DNA of 64,000 bases from Flagellimonas allohymeniacidonis (GCF_004296335.1 NZ_SGIU01000002.1:633882-697881); one strand, 5' to 3'; positions 27,883 to 37,448 are shown, counted from the first letter of the stretch. Notes: a model not told the origin generated them from the sequence alone. A program made the numbers and translations.

Positions 27883-29958
27883 ATGTCCGAAGATACAGCT
27901 CCTTCAAGGTATACCATTACCGCAGCACTTCCTTACACCAATGGTCCTATTCATATTGGGCATTTGGCTGGGGTTTATGTGCCTGCGGATATCTGTGCAC
28001 GATACCTACGGCTAAAAGGTCATGACGTTGCCTTTATCTGCGGCAGTGATGAGCATGGGGTTGCTATTCCCATGAAAGCCAAAAAAGAAGGTGTTTCTCC
28101 CAAGGAAATCATCGACAAATATCACGGAATCATAAAAAAGTCGTTTTCCGATTTTGGAATCAGTTTCGACAATTATTCTCGCACTTCTGCAGAAGTACAT
28201 CATACGACCGCATCCGATTTCTTCAAAAAACTATACGACCAAGGAGATTTCATTGAAGAGATCACTGAACAACTTTATGATGAAGAGGCGCAACAGTTTT
28301 TGGCCGATCGATTTGTAATTGGCACTTGTCCCAGATGTGGATATGAGGAAGCCTATGGAGATCAATGTGAAAATTGCGGTTCTTCGCTCAATGCCACCGA
28401 TTTGATCAATCCAAAGTCAACCATATCAGGTGCAATACCGACTTTAAAGACTACAAAGCACTGGTTCTTGCCTCTTGATCGCTATGAAGGTTTTCTGAAA
28501 GAATGGATTTTGGAAGGACACAAAAACGATTGGAAGCCCAACGTGTATGGGCAATGCAAATCTTGGATTGATGATGGGCTTAAACCCAGAGCGGTAACCC
28601 GTGACCTGGACTGGGGCATCCCCGTTCCCGTTGAAGGAGCAGAAGGCAAGGTGTTGTACGTTTGGTTCGATGCGCCCATTGGCTATATTTCATCTACAAA
28701 GGAGTGGGCAGAGCTTGAAGGCAAAGACTGGGAGCCTTATTGGAAGGATAAAAACACCAAGTTATTGCACTTTATCGGCAAGGACAACATCGTTTTCCAC
28801 TGTATCATTTTCCCCAGTATGCTCAAAGCTCATGGGGATTTTGTTCTCCCCGAAAACGTTCCCGCCAATGAGTTTTTGAATCTAGAGGGGAACAAGCTTT
28901 CCACCTCAAAAAATTGGGCGGTGTGGTTGCATGAATACCTTGAAGATTTTCCTGATATGCAAGATGTGCTTCGGTACGCACTTACGGCCAATGCTCCGGA
29001 GACCAAAGACAACGATTTCACATGGAAAGATTTTCAAGCCCGAAACAACAATGAATTGGTGGCCATTTTTGGCAATTTTATCAATCGTGTTGCGGTCTTA
29101 ACGCATAAATATTACACTGGTATTGTCCCCGAACCTTCTGCTTTGTTGGAAATCGACCAAGAGACCTTGAAGCAACTTCGAGAATTTCCAGCCAAGCTTT
29201 CCAATTCACTGGACCGATATCGCTTCCGCGAGGCCAGTCAAGAGCTGATGAACCTGGCGCGTTTGGGAAACAAATATTTGGCGGATGAAGAACCTTGGAA
29301 ATTGATAAAAACAGACGAGGAACGGGTAAAGGCCATTATGTATGTGGCCCTTCAAATTGCCACAGGGCTTGCCATTTTAAGCGAACCCTTTTTGCCTTTT
29401 ACTTCGAACAAACTTAAAAACATTCTCAATATCAGGTCGAGCGAAGTCGAGATCTCATGGAACGCGCTGAGCACTAAAGAAACCCTTCTACCCTCAGGGC
29501 ATCAAATCAATAACAGTGAGCTATTGTTCCGAAAAATCGAGGACAAGGAAATAGAGCTCCAGTTGGCAAAACTGGAAGCCACAAAAAAAGCCAACGAACA
29601 AATGGATAAAGAAATAGAACCTCAAAAGGACATCGTCACTTTTGACGATTTCACCAAATTGGATATGCGGGTCGGAACCATTGTGGAGGCTGAAAAGATG
29701 CCTAAGGCGAACAAGCTTTTGGTCTTAAAGGTCGATACAGGTTTAGATATCCGCACCATAGTCTCAGGCATTGCTGAGAGCTTCAAACCCGAAGAAATAA
29801 TCGGTAATAAAGTGACCGTTTTGGTCAACTTGGCTCCACGAAAACTGCGCGGTGTTGAAAGTGAGGGGATGATTTTGATGACGGAAAATCCAAAGGGAAA
29901 ACTGGTTTTTGTAAATCCGGATGAAGAAGGGGTTTCTGACGGAGAATCCATCAGTTAA
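27883..29958 (+). CDS. metG: Methionyl-tRNA synthetase
   Basis: 691 residues. The class I HIGH motif is at 24-27. A zinc-knuckle with Cys149, 152, 162 and 165 follows, and the KMSKS equivalent is KLSTS at 338-342. The C-terminal 100 residues are a fused tRNA-binding OB domain ([18 protein letters not shown]). It charges tRNA-Met. A linker near residues 518-525 is encoded by a palindrome-like insertion (separate entry). Its TAA shares one base with the next gene's ATG, so the deacetylase-like gene is co-translated. Confidence 0.95.
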   Translation: MSEDTAPSRYTITAALPYTNGPIHIGHLAGVYVPADICARYLRLKGHDVAFICGSDEHGVAIPMKAKKEGVSPKEIIDKYHGIIKKSFSDFGISFDNYSRTSAEVHHTTASDFFKKLYDQGDFIEEITEQLYDEEAQQFLADRFVIGTCPRCGYEEAYGDQCENCGSSLNATDLINPKSTISGAIPTLKTTKHWFLPLDRYEGFLKEWILEGHKNDWKPNVYGQCKSWIDDGLKPRAVTRDLDWGIPVPVEGAEGKVLYVWFDAPIGYISSTKEWAELEGKDWEPYWKDKNTKLLHFIGKDNIVFHCIIFPSMLKAHGDFVLPENVPANEFLNLEGNKLSTSKNWAVWLHEYLEDFPDMQDVLRYALTANAPETKDNDFTWKDFQARNNNELVAIFGNFINRVAVLTHKYYTGIVPEPSALLEIDQETLKQLREFPAKLSNSLDRYRFREASQELMNLARLGNKYLADEEPWKLIKTDEERVKAIMYVALQIATGLAILSEPFLPFTSNKLKNILNIRSSEVEISWNALSTKETLLPSGHQINNSELLFRKIEDKEIELQLAKLEATKKANEQMDKEIEPQKDIVTFDDFTKLDMRVGTIVEAEKMPKANKLLVLKVDTGLDIRTIVSGIAESFKPEEIIGNKVTVLVNLAPRKLRGVESEGMILMTENPKGKLVFVNPDEEGVSDGESIS
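29435..29454 (+). repeat. Palindrome-like repeat element inside metG linker
   Basis: GGTCGAGCGAAGTCGAGATC carries two copies of TCGAG separated by five bases and adds codons for RSSEVEIS between the anticodon-binding and C-terminal OB regions. The site is a variable linker where an insertion would be tolerated. Similar TCGAG-rich palindromes are scattered in some flavobacterial genomes. No second copy was noticed in this window, so its status as a repeat family member is an inference. Confidence 0.45.
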
Positions 29959-30860
29959 TGCTCAAAATCGCTTATCACCCCATTTACAAGCATCCCCTGC
30001 CGAAAGGCCATCGGTTCCCCATGGAGAAGTACGAGCTGTTGCCGAGGCAATTGCTTCATGAGGGCACCTGTATCCCAGATAATTTCTTTGAGCCTACACT
30101 TCCAGAAGTAAGCGATATTTTGGCCGTACATGATGCCAATTATTATCAAGAACTAACAGAAATGACCCTTAAGCCCAGTGCCACCCGAAAAATAGGATTT
30201 CCACTAAGCAAAGAATTGGTACAAAGAGAGCACATCATTGCAGATGGCACCATCAAAGGCTGCTTATCTGCTCTGAAGCATGGCATTGCCATGAACATTG
30301 CCGGAGGCACACACCATGCCTATAGCAACCGGGGAGAGGCATTTTGTATGCTGAACGATCAAGCCATAGGGGCACGGTATTTACTGAGAAATAATTTGGC
30401 CGAGCATATTTTGATTGTCGATCTTGATGTTCACCAAGGCAATGGTACGGCAGAGATTTTTCAGGATGATGGTTCGGTCTTCACCTTTTCCATGCATGGA
30501 CGAGGTAATTATCCCTTTAAAAAGGAGACTTCAGATTTGGATATCCCTTTGGAAAAAGGAACCTCTGACGCGACTTATCTTTCCCTGTTGAAAGAGACAC
30601 TTCCATTACTGTTGGATAAAGTACGTCCCGACTTTATTTTTTACTTATGCGGGGTAGATATTCTTTCCACAGACAAGTTGGGAACTTTGGGTATGAGCAT
30701 CGAAGGCTGTAAAGAACGAGATCGTTTTGTATTGCAAAGCTGTTTTGAATTGGGCATTCCAGTACAGTGTAGCATGGGAGGAGGATATTCCCCTGAAATC
30801 AAGACCATCATTGAAGCCCATGCCAATACCTTCCGTACGGCGCAGGATATTTATGCATAA
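29958..30860 (+). CDS. Histone-deacetylase-family hydrolase
   Basis: 300 residues, class II-like deacetylase fold: GTHHAYSNRGEAFCMLNDQAIGARYL, the metal-binding VDLDVHQGNGTAEIF, FSMHGRGNYPF, and CGVDILSTDKLGTLGMSIEGC. Bacterial members deacetylate acetylpolyamines or other small acetamides, or acetyl-lysine on proteins such as acetyl-CoA synthetase. The true substrate here is unknown. The one-base overlap with metG indicates co-translation. Confidence 0.87.
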   Translation: MLKIAYHPIYKHPLPKGHRFPMEKYELLPRQLLHEGTCIPDNFFEPTLPEVSDILAVHDANYYQELTEMTLKPSATRKIGFPLSKELVQREHIIADGTIKGCLSALKHGIAMNIAGGTHHAYSNRGEAFCMLNDQAIGARYLLRNNLAEHILIVDLDVHQGNGTAEIFQDDGSVFTFSMHGRGNYPFKKETSDLDIPLEKGTSDATYLSLLKETLPLLLDKVRPDFIFYLCGVDILSTDKLGTLGMSIEGCKERDRFVLQSCFELGIPVQCSMGGGYSPEIKTIIEAHANTFRTAQDIYA

Positions 30861-30890
30861 CTTCGCAGGTTCATAAATCAAAAAACTAAA

Positions 30891-31730
30891 ATGAACTTTT
30901 TAAGAAACCTCATCATTCTTCTTGTTTTTCTTCCTTTGTCCGGACAGGAAATTCAGATTCAAAAAGAAAAAAACCTTTGGAACGACTTCACCTATGACAT
31001 GGGTAATGTATTTGGCGGAATAGGGCACGCCTATAGTCGTCCTTTTCATTGGAAAGGGAAAGATTGGGCCAATTTTGGGTATCTCACTGCGGGTACCGCA
31101 ATGTTGTTCACAGTAGATGATGAATTGGACAATTGGGTCGATGGTTTTCGGGATGATGTTCCTGATTTAATAATCGATTATGGAAATGAGTACGGCAGCC
31201 CTGAAAACAACTATATGCTCACGGGAGGTGTATATCTTGCCGGACTTTTTACCAAGAATGAAAAACTACGACGTACGGGGGTGTTGCTCATTGCTTCAGC
31301 GACTGCCGGTGGTTTTTTGCAACAAGTGAGCAAGCGGATAATTGGTCGTGCTCGGCCAAAAAGCGGCGATAGCTCCAGCGTTTATGACCCCTTTCATTTA
31401 GATCGTGTACGCAACTATGACTCTTTTCCTTCCGGTCATGCGATTCTGGCCTTCAGCAATGCCTATGCCATAGCGAAACAATTTAAAAGTCCTTGGGTAA
31501 AAGCAGGAATATACACCGTGGGAATGATTCCCGGTTTTTCAAGAATTATGGATGGTTTTCATTGGGTATCCGATGTGGCTTTCGGTACAGTGCTTAGTAT
31601 TTTCATTGTGGAATCCATAGATCGCTATTTAGATTCCAAATACGACCAGAAATACAATGCTTCTGAAAAAAAGTTGAGTTGGAATTTGAATTTTGGCCCA
31701 GGTACCATGGGTGTTGTAGTGCGTTTTTGA
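30891..31730 (+). CDS. Exported PAP2-type phosphatase
   Basis: 279 residues with a signal peptide (FLRNLIILLVFLPLSGQ) and the three PAP2 motifs: KRIIGRARPKSGD, the SFPSGHA core with catalytic His, and FHWVSDVAFG. These act on lipid phosphates or undecaprenyl-pyrophosphate in the periplasm or envelope. It is probably in the same unit as metG and the deacetylase gene. Confidence 0.85.
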   Translation: MNFLRNLIILLVFLPLSGQEIQIQKEKNLWNDFTYDMGNVFGGIGHAYSRPFHWKGKDWANFGYLTAGTAMLFTVDDELDNWVDGFRDDVPDLIIDYGNEYGSPENNYMLTGGVYLAGLFTKNEKLRRTGVLLIASATAGGFLQQVSKRIIGRARPKSGDSSSVYDPFHLDRVRNYDSFPSGHAILAFSNAYAIAKQFKSPWVKAGIYTVGMIPGFSRIMDGFHWVSDVAFGTVLSIFIVESIDRYLDSKYDQKYNASEKKLSWNLNFGPGTMGVVVRF

Positions 31731-31799
31731 CAAAGGTTGTTGCTTTGGGCAGAAGAGTCCACTGCATTTCGTAATTTTACTTGTCAAAAAATTCAAAAC

Positions 31800-32321
31800 A
31801 TGTTATCAAAACGACTTGAAGAAGCACTCAACAACCAAATACAAATAGAAGCTGAATCCTCCCAAGTATACCTTTCCATGGCCTCATGGGCAGAAGTAAA
31901 GGGTTTGGAAGGTATTGCAGGCTTTATGTATGGACATTCCGATGAAGAGCGAATGCACATGCTAAAATTGATCAAGTATGTCAACGAACGTGGAGGGCAT
32001 GCCCAAATCTCCGAGCTAAAGGCACCTAAAACGGAATTTGGTTCTTTTCAGAAGATGTTTGAGGAGCTATATGAGCATGAGATTTTTGTATCCAACAGTA
32101 TTAATGATCTCGTTCATGTGACCTTAGAAGAAAAGGACTATGCCACCCATAATTTTCTACAATGGTATGTGGCCGAGCAAATTGAAGAGGAGGCATTGGC
32201 CCGAACCATTCTGGATAAGATCAACCTTATCGGAAATGACAAAGGCGGACTGTACCTGTTTGACCGCGATGTACAGCAAATAACCGTAGAAAGTGCTGCA
32301 TCTGACACGGCCGGTGAATAA
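31800..32321 (+). CDS. ftnA: Ferritin (non-haem)
   Basis: 173 residues from the ATG at 31800; an earlier in-frame start would add residues lacking ferritin similarity. Ferroxidase ligands are visible: Glu in QIQIEAESSQVYL, EERMHMLKL, and the late FLQWYVAEQIEEEALA. It stores iron as a 24-mer in the cytoplasm. A small Cys-rich protein gene with its own promoter follows. Confidence 0.9.
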   Translation: MLSKRLEEALNNQIQIEAESSQVYLSMASWAEVKGLEGIAGFMYGHSDEERMHMLKLIKYVNERGGHAQISELKAPKTEFGSFQKMFEELYEHEIFVSNSINDLVHVTLEEKDYATHNFLQWYVAEQIEEEALARTILDKINLIGNDKGGLYLFDRDVQQITVESAASDTAGE

Positions 32322-32335
32322 TTGTTGATAAGTCG

Positions 32336-32368
32336 TTTATTTAGATTAATTTAAAATAATTATCTTTG
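32336..32368 (+). promoter_or_regulatory. Promoter for the small Cys-rich gene
   Basis: The -7 box TATCTTTG (32361-32368) matches TAnnTTTG exactly, with a TTTA at 32336-32339 as an imperfect -33 element, 21 bases apart. It lies just past the ferritin stop and 20 bases ahead of the ATG. Confidence 0.5.
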
Positions 32369-32387
32369 GCCCCATCTGCATTTGGCA

Positions 32388-32549
32388 ATGGGAAAAAAGA
32401 AGAACGATTCTAAGAAAAAGAAAAAGGCCGTATTGAGGGAACTTCCTCCGGCGAACTGCAAGATCAAATGCTGTAAGAAGTTCAAAAAAGGAGAAAACAA
32501 ACGCTGTAAGCGTTGCCCTTGCTATGATTTGCTCAAAAAAGTAGCATAA
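32388..32549 (+). CDS. Small Lys/Cys-rich protein, 53 residues
   Basis: An ATG-started gene too short for most gene finders. The N-terminal 13 residues are strongly basic (nine Lys). The second half carries six Cys as CKIKCCKKF and CKRCPCYD, a pattern able to hold zinc or another metal. It has a good -7 promoter box upstream and a strong terminator two bases after its stop, both of which support a real gene. Its place after ferritin hints at metal handling or nucleic-acid binding. I do not recognise the family. Confidence 0.7.
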   Translation: MGKKKNDSKKKKKAVLRELPPANCKIKCCKKFKKGENKRCKRCPCYDLLKKVA

Positions 32550-32550
32550 A

Positions 32551-32574
32551 AAAACCGCCGATTGGCGGTTTTTT
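32551..32574 (+). terminator. Strong terminator after the Cys-rich gene
   Basis: AAAACCGCC pairs perfectly with GGCGGTTTT around a 4-base loop, and a T-run follows. The A-run on the other side means it may also serve the convergent gene on the minus strand. Confidence 0.85.
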
Positions 32575-32578
32575 CATT

Positions 32579-33001
32579 TTAGTTTCTTTTTTTCAAACGG
32601 GTGGATTGAACCAATTTGCTTGGATACACCTCAAAAATATCTGTGGAATCGGGAATTGATAAATATTCCCTTGCCCTGCTCCAGTAATGTATGCTATGCG
32701 AGCAAGAATTGTCGCAGTTTTGCAAGTGGTGTTTATAAGCTTCTTTTTTACCCTTCATATACACTAAATAAAAGGTAAAGTTTGATTTCCCCAGCTGGCG
32801 CTCATAATCGCGTTGATCGTTCCAATAGTCCATTTCGTCTTGGGCATTGGAAGATCCCAAAACCTGCTCATACTGGGCATCCCTTGCAGCCAATTTCTCA
32901 TAAAACTTAAGCCGAAGTGTGGACGAAGTGGTCTCTTGCGCCAAAGTGGGCACATTGAAGGCCAGTAAGGCCAAAACCAAGAAGAAACCACCATATTTCA
33001 T
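32579..33001 (-). CDS. Exported protein of unknown function
   Basis: 140 residues with a signal peptide (GGFFLVLALLAFNVPTLAQ). The mature part is charged and helical, with two Cys in HHLQNCDNSCSHSIHYW that could form a disulfide in the periplasm. I do not recognise a family. It stands between two terminators, so it is probably its own unit. Confidence 0.6.
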   Translation of the reverse strand: MKYGGFFLVLALLAFNVPTLAQETTSSTLRLKFYEKLAARDAQYEQVLGSSNAQDEMDYWNDQRDYERQLGKSNFTFYLVYMKGKKEAYKHHLQNCDNSCSHSIHYWSRAREYLSIPDSTDIFEVYPSKLVQSTRLKKRN

Positions 33002-33083
33002 CTTCTACACTTTATCTATTAGACGAAATAGCTTAAAAAACGTTGCTACCTTCTTTATTAATTTACCGTTAAACCTTGGATTT

Positions 33084-33110
33084 AAAAAAGAAAAGGGGCC
33101 AATGGCCCCT
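33084..33110 (-). terminator. Terminator of ssb (minus strand)
   Basis: On the minus strand AGGGGCC-ATT-GGCCCCT is followed by TTTTCTTTTTT. It lies 25 bases past the ssb stop. Confidence 0.8.
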
Positions 33111-33134
33111 CTTTGTCGACAACCTGTCAATGAT

Positions 33135-33467
33135 TTATTTTCCCAGCATCAAAAGCTCAGTACACCGTATTTCGGTGATAAAGCGTTTTTCACCTTCTTT
33201 GGTTTCATAACTCCTAGAAGTAAGTCTTCCTTCAATGGCCACTTCCTTTCCCTTTGTTAAGTAGTTTTCCACAATCTCGGCGGTCTTTCCCCAAGCGACC
33301 ACATTGTGCCACTGGGTATCGGTTACCTTCTCCCCTTTTGCATTTTTGTAGGTTTCATTGGTGGCAACGGAGAATTTTGCCAGCTTGGTCCCATTTTCCA
33401 TGAGAATGACCTCTGGGTCGTTTCCTAAATTTCCAATCAACTGTACTTTGTTTTTCAGTGCGTTCAT
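33135..33467 (-). CDS. ssb: Single-stranded DNA-binding protein, short form
   Basis: 110 residues covering the OB-fold only: MNALKNKVQLIGNLGNDPEV, LAKFSVATNE, WHNVVAWGKTAEI, YLTKGKEVAIEGRLTSRSYE. The flexible linker and acidic DDDIPF-like tail of full-length SSB are missing, so this may be a second, specialised copy rather than the replication SSB. An upstream CAAACCTA at 33525-33532 reads as TAGGTTTG on its strand and fits the -7 box. Confidence 0.88.
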   Translation of the reverse strand: MNALKNKVQLIGNLGNDPEVILMENGTKLAKFSVATNETYKNAKGEKVTDTQWHNVVAWGKTAEIVENYLTKGKEVAIEGRLTSRSYETKEGEKRFITEIRCTELLMLGK

Positions 33468-33652
33468 GATTTAAATTTTTGCGTTAAACAGTTAATACTA
33501 TCGAACTCTTATGTTTCGACAGGGCAAACCTAAGACCCCGCAAAAATCAAAATCGGTAATCAATCATTTGTTTTCGTTTGTAAATGGATGTAGTCGTTTG
33601 TTATTTATATGATTCTGGGAACTATATGCAAATCGGTTTTAAAAACCGTTCA

Positions 33653-34150
33653 TCAAACGCGATCAAATCTAAGGATTACAAAAGCTTCATCATCAGAGCC
33701 GTCATCATCCACATCAAACTCTACGGGGCCCGTAATGGTGAGCACATCATTGTTCAAGGAACCTGCTAAGGTTTCAGGTTCGTTGGGCGCATCATCGTAG
33801 CGAACCGTAAACAAGCCCTCACAAAAAGCCAAATCACCTGTAGTGGTTTCACTGGGCGAGCCATTCGGGGTAATGACCAGAGTAAATCCTCCATTGGATT
33901 GCACATTAAGGGTCACTGTTCCACCATCGGCCACAATATCTACCTGTAATGTAGTCCCCGGAATATCAAAATTTGCTTGGGTCGCCACCCAATTACCGGA
34001 TATATCGGAAATGGAAAAATTAGGTCCAGTTAATGAACAGGATGAAAAATCTATGTTTTCATCATCCTCATCATCACTGCTGCTGCAAGAAAAAAATAAG
34101 GGGGCTAGGACAAAAAATAGGGAAACAAGAAATGCTCTTTTAAACAACAT
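33653..34150 (-). CDS. Lipoprotein with acidic export signal
   Basis: 165 residues with a lipobox in APLFFSC (lipidated Cys22) followed by SSSDDEDDEN, the serine/acidic stretch that directs Bacteroidota lipoproteins to the cell surface. The mature part is beta-rich (ISGNWVATQANFDIPG, GGFTLVITPNG) and resembles lipocalin-like or DUF5004-type lipoproteins. It ends in an acidic DDDGSDDEAF. The function is unknown. Confidence 0.7.
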   Translation of the reverse strand: MLFKRAFLVSLFFVLAPLFFSCSSSDDEDDENIDFSSCSLTGPNFSISDISGNWVATQANFDIPGTTLQVDIVADGGTVTLNVQSNGGFTLVITPNGSPSETTTGDLAFCEGLFTVRYDDAPNEPETLAGSLNNDVLTITGPVEFDVDDDGSDDEAFVILRFDRV

Positions 34151-34357
34151 AACTATACATTTTTAAATAGACGTTTGGAAATTTCTTCAATCCGACAACC
34201 AATGATCTTCCTAGGGGGAATGGATGAAACGGCTTCAGCTAGGGACAGTGCAAAACTTATGTAATGCTTTGATAGTCAGCTTTAAGTTACAAAAAAAGTT
34301 TTTCAAATTTCCCAACTTAAAGCTTTTTGGTACCTTATTTGCAAAAATTCGGCATCT

Positions 34358-34774
34358 GTGAGCACCTCTGGCTATTCCGGAACCCCATTGGCTAAGAAAT
34401 TGGGTATTAAACCTGAATTCATAGTTCAGGTTTTTAATGCCCCTAAACCGTATTTGAGTTTTTTTCGAGAATTTCCTGATGGCGTACTACTACTTGACGC
34501 TTCCGATACTGCAGAAGTGGATCTCATCCATATTTTTGCAACGACCCATGCCGAGCTAACGTCCGCTTTTGCGAAAGCCCAACCCAATCTGAAAAAAAAT
34601 GGTATGCTGTGGGTGAGTTGGCCCAAGAAAACTTCCAAAATCCCAACAGAAATAGACAAATTCGACGTGATGAAATGTGGTAAAGAGCAAGGTCTGGTAG
34701 ATACGAAGGTGGCCGCTATCGACGATCAATGGAGTGGGCACAAGTTTATGTACCGCGTTAAAGACAGGAAATAA
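34358..34774 (+). CDS. DUF3052 family protein
   Basis: 138 residues starting at GTG, with SGYSGTPLAKKLGIKPEF at the N-terminus, a central FATTHAELTSAFAKAQPNLKKNGMLWVSWPKK and a C-terminal VDTKVAAIDDQWSGHKFMYR. These blocks are typical of DUF3052, a small cytoplasmic family of unknown activity. It stands alone, convergent with a VOC gene. Confidence 0.75.
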   Translation: MSTSGYSGTPLAKKLGIKPEFIVQVFNAPKPYLSFFREFPDGVLLLDASDTAEVDLIHIFATTHAELTSAFAKAQPNLKKNGMLWVSWPKKTSKIPTEIDKFDVMKCGKEQGLVDTKVAAIDDQWSGHKFMYRVKDRK

Positions 34775-34795
34775 ACTTTATGCTTGAAGCTCACT

Positions 34796-35188
34796 TTACT
34801 TTTTTAGCTCCAGCAAATCCCATCGGTTTCCGTACAAATCTTCAAAAACCACTACGGTTCCGTAGGGTTCCTCCCGTGGTTCTTCCAGAAAATTGACCTC
34901 ATGGTCCCTCATTCGCTGGTAGTCCCTTTTGAAATTATCCGTATGTAAAAAAAGAAAGACCCGGCCCCCGGTCTGATCTCCTACCCGCTGTTTTTGTTCA
35001 AAAATGGCTGCCTTTGCCAAAAGAAGTGAAGTCCCCTTGGAACCCTTGGGTTTGACCAGCACCCATCTTTTTTCATCATTCACTTGAGTATCTTCAACTA
35101 AATCAAAGCCCAATTTTTGCGTATAAAACCCAATGGCCTCATCGTAATCGGCTACCACTAGGGTAACCAAAGCTATGTTTTGTTCCAT
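34796..35188 (-). CDS. VOC family protein (glyoxalase-like)
   Basis: 130 residues with VTLVVADYDEAIGFYTQKLGFDLVEDT, a central FLFLHTDNFKRDYQRM and the end EEPYGTVVVFEDLYGNRWDLLELK. The layout is that of the YaeR/PhnB-like VOC subgroup, with Glu near both ends as a metal ligand. The substrate is unknown. Confidence 0.78.
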   Translation of the reverse strand: MEQNIALVTLVVADYDEAIGFYTQKLGFDLVEDTQVNDEKRWVLVKPKGSKGTSLLLAKAAIFEQKQRVGDQTGGRVFLFLHTDNFKRDYQRMRDHEVNFLEEPREEPYGTVVVFEDLYGNRWDLLELKK

Positions 35189-35277
35189 TTGTGTTGATTA
35201 TTGGTTGGACATCTAAGGTACAACTCAAAATCTTACCTTCAGTTGATAGGGAAATCCCATTATATTTGAATTTCAAA

Positions 35278-35883
35278 ATGATGCACATGAAAAATTGGTT
35301 GGAACCCATCGAATTAGAAGGGGATTTGGTAAAGCTGATTCCCTTAAGGGAATCGCACAAACCTGATATGCTGGCAGCCACATCAGACGGAAATCTTTGG
35401 GAACTTTGGTACACCTCCGTACCCTCAAAGGAAACCCTCGATGCGTATGTAGACTTTGCCATAAGTGAAGCGGAAGAAGGTCGTGCCCTGCCCTTTGTTA
35501 TTTTGGAAAAAACCACCAACCATGTTGTGGGTTCTACTCGTTTCTGCACTGTTGACGCTCCAAATAGAAGGGTTGAAATTGGATATACGTGGTATTCCAA
35601 AAGCGTTCAGCGTACCGGAATCAACACGGAATGTAAATATCTTTTATTACAACATGCCTTTGAGGTTCGGGATGCCATCGCCGTTGAATTCAAAACCAAT
35701 TTTTTTAACTTTCCCTCTCGGAATGCCATTCTTCGCTTGGGAGCAAAACAAGACGGTATCATACGAAACCATCGTATTGACAAACAAGGGAACATTCGCG
35801 ATACGGTTATCTTTTCTATTTTAAACAGTGAATGGCCCACGGTGAAGACTTCCTTGGAGTATAAAATGAAGAGAACCTATTGA
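35278..35883 (+). CDS. GNAT acetyltransferase (RimJ/RimL-like)
   Basis: 201 residues from the ATG at 35278; MHM follows closely, so the exact start could be 9 bases later. Longer frames read into the divergent promoter region. The order is LVKLIPLRESHKPDML, VVGSTRFCTVDAPNRRVEIGYTW, then AVEFKTNFFNFPSRNAILRLGAKQDG, as in the GNAT group that acetylates protein N-termini or small molecules. A TATATTTG box lies at 35261-35268. It is followed by the LytTR gene after 7 bases. Confidence 0.75.
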   Translation: MMHMKNWLEPIELEGDLVKLIPLRESHKPDMLAATSDGNLWELWYTSVPSKETLDAYVDFAISEAEEGRALPFVILEKTTNHVVGSTRFCTVDAPNRRVEIGYTWYSKSVQRTGINTECKYLLLQHAFEVRDAIAVEFKTNFFNFPSRNAILRLGAKQDGIIRNHRIDKQGNIRDTVIFSILNSEWPTVKTSLEYKMKRTY

Positions 35884-35890
35884 TCAGCAT

Positions 35891-36730
35891 ATGACCGCGG
35901 TACGACTTAATTTTACCAGAGCCAAGAAATATTTGCCGCATATTATATTGATTGGGGTGGGGATAGGAACGGCCAATTATTTTATGAATCCCAATCTCAA
36001 TTGGATTCAATGGGTAATCCAGTCCATCTCAAACAGCTTCATTATCGGGTATACCTTGGTTTTAATCGCTTCAAACAAGTCATGGTTCAAAACCCGCATT
36101 AATCCCATATGGAAATTGTATTTCGTTCTTTTTGTGGCTTTTTTTCTAGTTGGTTCCCTAGCTTCTGAGGTAGAAAGAATTATTGGCCCGGTCTTCTTTA
36201 ATGATGAAGGCTATCAACCATTTTCTGCCGGAAAAATGTATGCCTTCAATGGGGTGATTTCAATGGTCTTGGGTTTTAGCTTTTTTTTAAACGACCGGCT
36301 TTTCCCGAGCGAAGACCCTATGGCGGATAGAGGTTTAGAGTCCCCCCAAAATCAGAAAAACATTGATGAGAAGACTTTGGAAAACGTGGAAACCATTAGT
36401 CAAGTCCCTGTCAAGAAAGGAGATACTATTTTTTTGGTTCCAGTGGAAGAGATAGCTTACTTAGAAGCTTATGACAACTACTCCTTTTTATTTGACGTGA
36501 AGGGAGAAAAAAAACTTTGTGACTACTCCTTACTTTTTCTGGAAAAACGCCTTGGAAATGCATTTTTGAGAGTTCATCGAAAATACATGGTCAATGTGGG
36601 TCAAATTAAACAGTTCAAACCCCATATGAATGGTCGTTACGTCATTCACTTTAATTCTTCTGAAATTAATCCCATTATGAGTAGCAAGGGCTATTCCAAT
36701 GTGATTCGTAAACTGATAAAACTCCGGTAA
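35891..36730 (+). CDS. LytTR-type DNA-binding membrane protein
   Basis: 279 residues. Four predicted membrane segments occupy residues 15-140. The LytTR DNA-binding domain occupies the C-terminal 100 residues (VEEIAYLEAYDNYSFLF, FLRVHRKYMVNVGQI, GRYVIHFNSSEINPIMSSKGY). It has no receiver domain, so sensing probably occurs through the membrane part. The target is unknown. It probably shares a transcript with the GNAT gene upstream. Confidence 0.8.
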   Translation: MTAVRLNFTRAKKYLPHIILIGVGIGTANYFMNPNLNWIQWVIQSISNSFIIGYTLVLIASNKSWFKTRINPIWKLYFVLFVAFFLVGSLASEVERIIGPVFFNDEGYQPFSAGKMYAFNGVISMVLGFSFFLNDRLFPSEDPMADRGLESPQNQKNIDEKTLENVETISQVPVKKGDTIFLVPVEEIAYLEAYDNYSFLFDVKGEKKLCDYSLLFLEKRLGNAFLRVHRKYMVNVGQIKQFKPHMNGRYVIHFNSSEINPIMSSKGYSNVIRKLIKLR

Positions 36731-36905
36731 CGCGAACAGTTTTCAATCAAACACCTTCCTAGCTCGGTCTTTTTCGCTTCTCCCATCTATAACTCACCCT
36801 AACAGGAACACCTTTCACTTGCTATTAGGTCCACTCGCCAAATACAGCTTTCTTAAGTGATTGAATATCGTCTACTTGCGAACAAATCACAGAAATCTTT
36901 TTACT

Positions 36906-37400
36906 ATGAAAACAAAACAAACGCTGGGCATAGTCGTATTAATCTTGCTAAACCTTAGTGCCTGTAATCCGTCCAGAAATGCTAAAAAAGAGCAACTATC
37001 CTCAGAAAAGGACCATCCTGTTAAGGAGGTCTTCCTATCTGGAATAGAAGCTTTCAATCAAGGAAATCTTGACGCGTTCGTGTCAAACTTTTCCAAAGAA
37101 ATCACCATGTACGGAACCGATGGGAACTATGAGGGAAAGGAAGCATTACGCACACGTTTTGCCACCTTGTTTCAACAATTCCCGAACATGAAGATGGAAA
37201 TTCCCAGCCTGAAGGTTGAGGTCCTTTCCGAAGCGGTGGTACTGGTGGACTTTGGGTGGAAATTATATCCCATTGGCCAGGGTCCTGCTTATAGTGGAGT
37301 AGGTTCGGGAATCTATGTGAATCGGCAAGACACATGGATTGAAATTCTTGAAGTGGAACGGACCACTCATGTCGATCCTGAGTTGATACCGAGGAATTAA
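36906..37400 (+). CDS. NTF2/SnoaL-like lipoprotein
   Basis: 164 residues from the ATG at 36906, with a lipobox (LLNLSAC) and an NTF2-like fold: VSNFSKEITMYGTDGNYEGKEALRTRFATLFQQFPNMKMEI, then WIEILEVERTTHVDP. Such proteins bind small ligands or act as isomerases or hydrolases; many are uncharacterised. It is lipid-anchored in the envelope. Confidence 0.72.
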   Translation: MKTKQTLGIVVLILLNLSACNPSRNAKKEQLSSEKDHPVKEVFLSGIEAFNQGNLDAFVSNFSKEITMYGTDGNYEGKEALRTRFATLFQQFPNMKMEIPSLKVEVLSEAVVLVDFGWKLYPIGQGPAYSGVGSGIYVNRQDTWIEILEVERTTHVDPELIPRN

Positions 37401-37448
37401 GAGTTCATTTCTATACGTAAATCAAAATCTGTACGTAAATTGTGCATT

